Positions 6,430 to 6,978 of a stretch of 6,978 bases of DNA are shown here, in pieces (positions within the stretch are counted from its first letter, which is position 1; every line of letters begins with the position of its first letter). Below the pieces are notes generated by a model that was not told where the DNA came from, did not search any database, and saw only the letters and a program-made list of their open reading frames with translations. A program made the translations under genes and the position numbers. This DNA is from a bacterium (GTDB lineage Bacteria; UBA9089; UBA9088; JAGUXG01), in the NCBI GenBank assembly GCA_030018505.1, contig JASEHO010000081.1, positions 1-6,978 of the forward strand, written 5' to 3'.

Positions 6430-6905
6430 CATTTCCTCCTTAAATTAAAGTTTATAAACAATAGACTTATTCCAAAGATAACCAAGGATATCGGCCACAT
6501 CTTAAGAGAAATGGCAAATATAAAATAGAATATCAAGAATAGAGCGATAAAAAGAATAGCCAAATATAGAAAGATAACATTCTTAACAAAAATATCAGTA
6601 ATCAAAAAACTCAAACCTATTATTCCAAGGAATATGGGCCATAAAGCAGAAAGTTTACTCCAGGAGGTGCAGTTTAGGCAATAAAAAAGTATAGCCAGGA
6701 GGATGAGAAATGAACCAATCCATAATAGGGCTGGGTCAGGCTTGGTTTCAAAAAAGAGCATCATAAAACCGGCACCAATTGTCAGGGGAAGAAGGGGCCA
6801 AAGCTTGATGGCACCTGTGATAAGAGAATAATTTTCTAAGATAATGGCTGTGCCAATAATGATAAAAAGCAAAGCCAAAATACCCAAACTGCCTCTTTGC
6901 TTCAT
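6429..6905 (-). CDS. Six-helix membrane protein with three LiaI/LiaF-like WP hairpin repeats, function unknown
   Basis: From the ATG at 6905 this is a 158-residue, almost wholly hydrophobic protein with about six transmembrane helices at roughly 7-24, 32-52, 59-76, 85-102, 110-131 and 134-153. They fall into three helix pairs. In each pair the second helix starts with Trp-Pro (W36-P37, W89-P90, W137-P138) and continues with a Gly-rich stretch: LWPLLPLTIGAGFMM, LWPIFLGIIGLSFLI and MWPISLVIFGISLLF. This resembles the DUF5668 / LiaI-LiaF-like transmembrane unit, which is of uncertain function. No soluble domain is attached, and the tail is INFNLRRK. The frame stays open upstream (GTG at 6966-6968) to the window edge, but the extra residues are not hydrophobic or family-like. 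No start has a visible Shine-Dalgarno, so a longer N-terminus is possible. Its stop overlaps the radical SAM start, so the two are probably co-translated. Confidence 0.75.
   Translation of the reverse strand: MKQRGSLGILALLFIIIGTAIILENYSLITGAIKLWPLLPLTIGAGFMMLFFETKPDPALLWIGSFLILLAILFYCLNCTSWSKLSALWPIFLGIIGLSFLITDIFVKNVIFLYLAILFIALFLIFYFIFAISLKMWPISLVIFGISLLFINFNLRRK
6433..6440 (-). promoter_or_regulatory. Strong Shine-Dalgarno site inside the end of the membrane-protein gene
   Basis: The minus strand reads AGGAGGAA directly before ATGATG. It is a perfect anti-16S match, encoded within the last Arg-Arg-Lys codons of the upstream gene, whose TGA lies within the ATGATG. The 5-base spacing favours the second ATG (6429). 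It is the strongest ribosome site in the window, and most other starts lack one. Confidence 0.85.
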
Positions 6906-6978
6906 TTCGTAACGGTTAAATGCAATGGGTGTGGCTATTCTAAATGACAGGCAACCTACTGCAATCACTGAACTTATG

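Noticed and set aside
6125..6448. A 107-codon plus-strand frame opposite the radical SAM gene start
   Set aside because: It is antisense to conserved B12-domain coding sequence, and its hydrophobic look comes from the complement of the sense codons.
6937..6964. Possible minus-strand promoter (TTGCAG, 16 bp, TAGAAT) ahead of the membrane protein
   Set aside because: The -35 match is only about three of six, it sits at the window edge, and the gene's true start is undecided.
6906..6978. N-terminal extension of the membrane protein to the GTG at 6968 or beyond
   Set aside because: The extra residues (…ATPIAFNRYE) lack hydrophobic or family character and no ribosome site precedes the GTG, so it is kept only as an alternative.

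Overview
The window is an ordinary, gene-dense bacterial chromosome segment, AT-rich by eye (roughly 40% GC), with heavy use of AGA/AGG for Arg and ATA for Ile. A secreted LptA/OstA-like protein points to a diderm organism with an LPS-type outer membrane. TopA, RuvX, AroA and HisA are bacterial-type housekeeping proteins. No gene identifies a phylum. The short heptanucleotide repeats between genes and the unusual gene order would fit an uncultivated lineage, but that is only an impression.

Layout: positions 1-1730 (+) hold the C-terminal part of DNA topoisomerase I, which enters from the left edge. Positions 1731-1892 are non-coding and hold a paired, inverted heptanucleotide repeat followed by a possible promoter. 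Positions 1893-4050 (+) form a tight three-gene run, ruvX, lptA-like and aroA, with both junctions overlapping as ATGA. Positions 4051-4293 separate two convergent transcription units and hold a second inverted heptad-repeat pair plus other small palindromes. Positions 4294-6978 (-) form a second tight run, read right to left: a multi-pass membrane protein, a B12-domain radical SAM protein and hisA.

The genes do not form one pathway. They cover DNA topology and recombination or rRNA processing (TopA, RuvX), outer-membrane LPS transport (LptA), aromatic amino acid synthesis (AroA) and histidine synthesis (HisA). Only the radical SAM protein and the membrane protein have unknown roles.

The least expected structure is non-coding. 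Both sizeable intergenic gaps contain two arrays of about four 7-bp units in opposite orientation around a spacer of about 20 bp. The unit sequences differ between the gaps but the geometry is nearly the same. I see no CRISPR array, transposase, phage gene, tRNA or rRNA, and no convincing new enzymatic or defence system.
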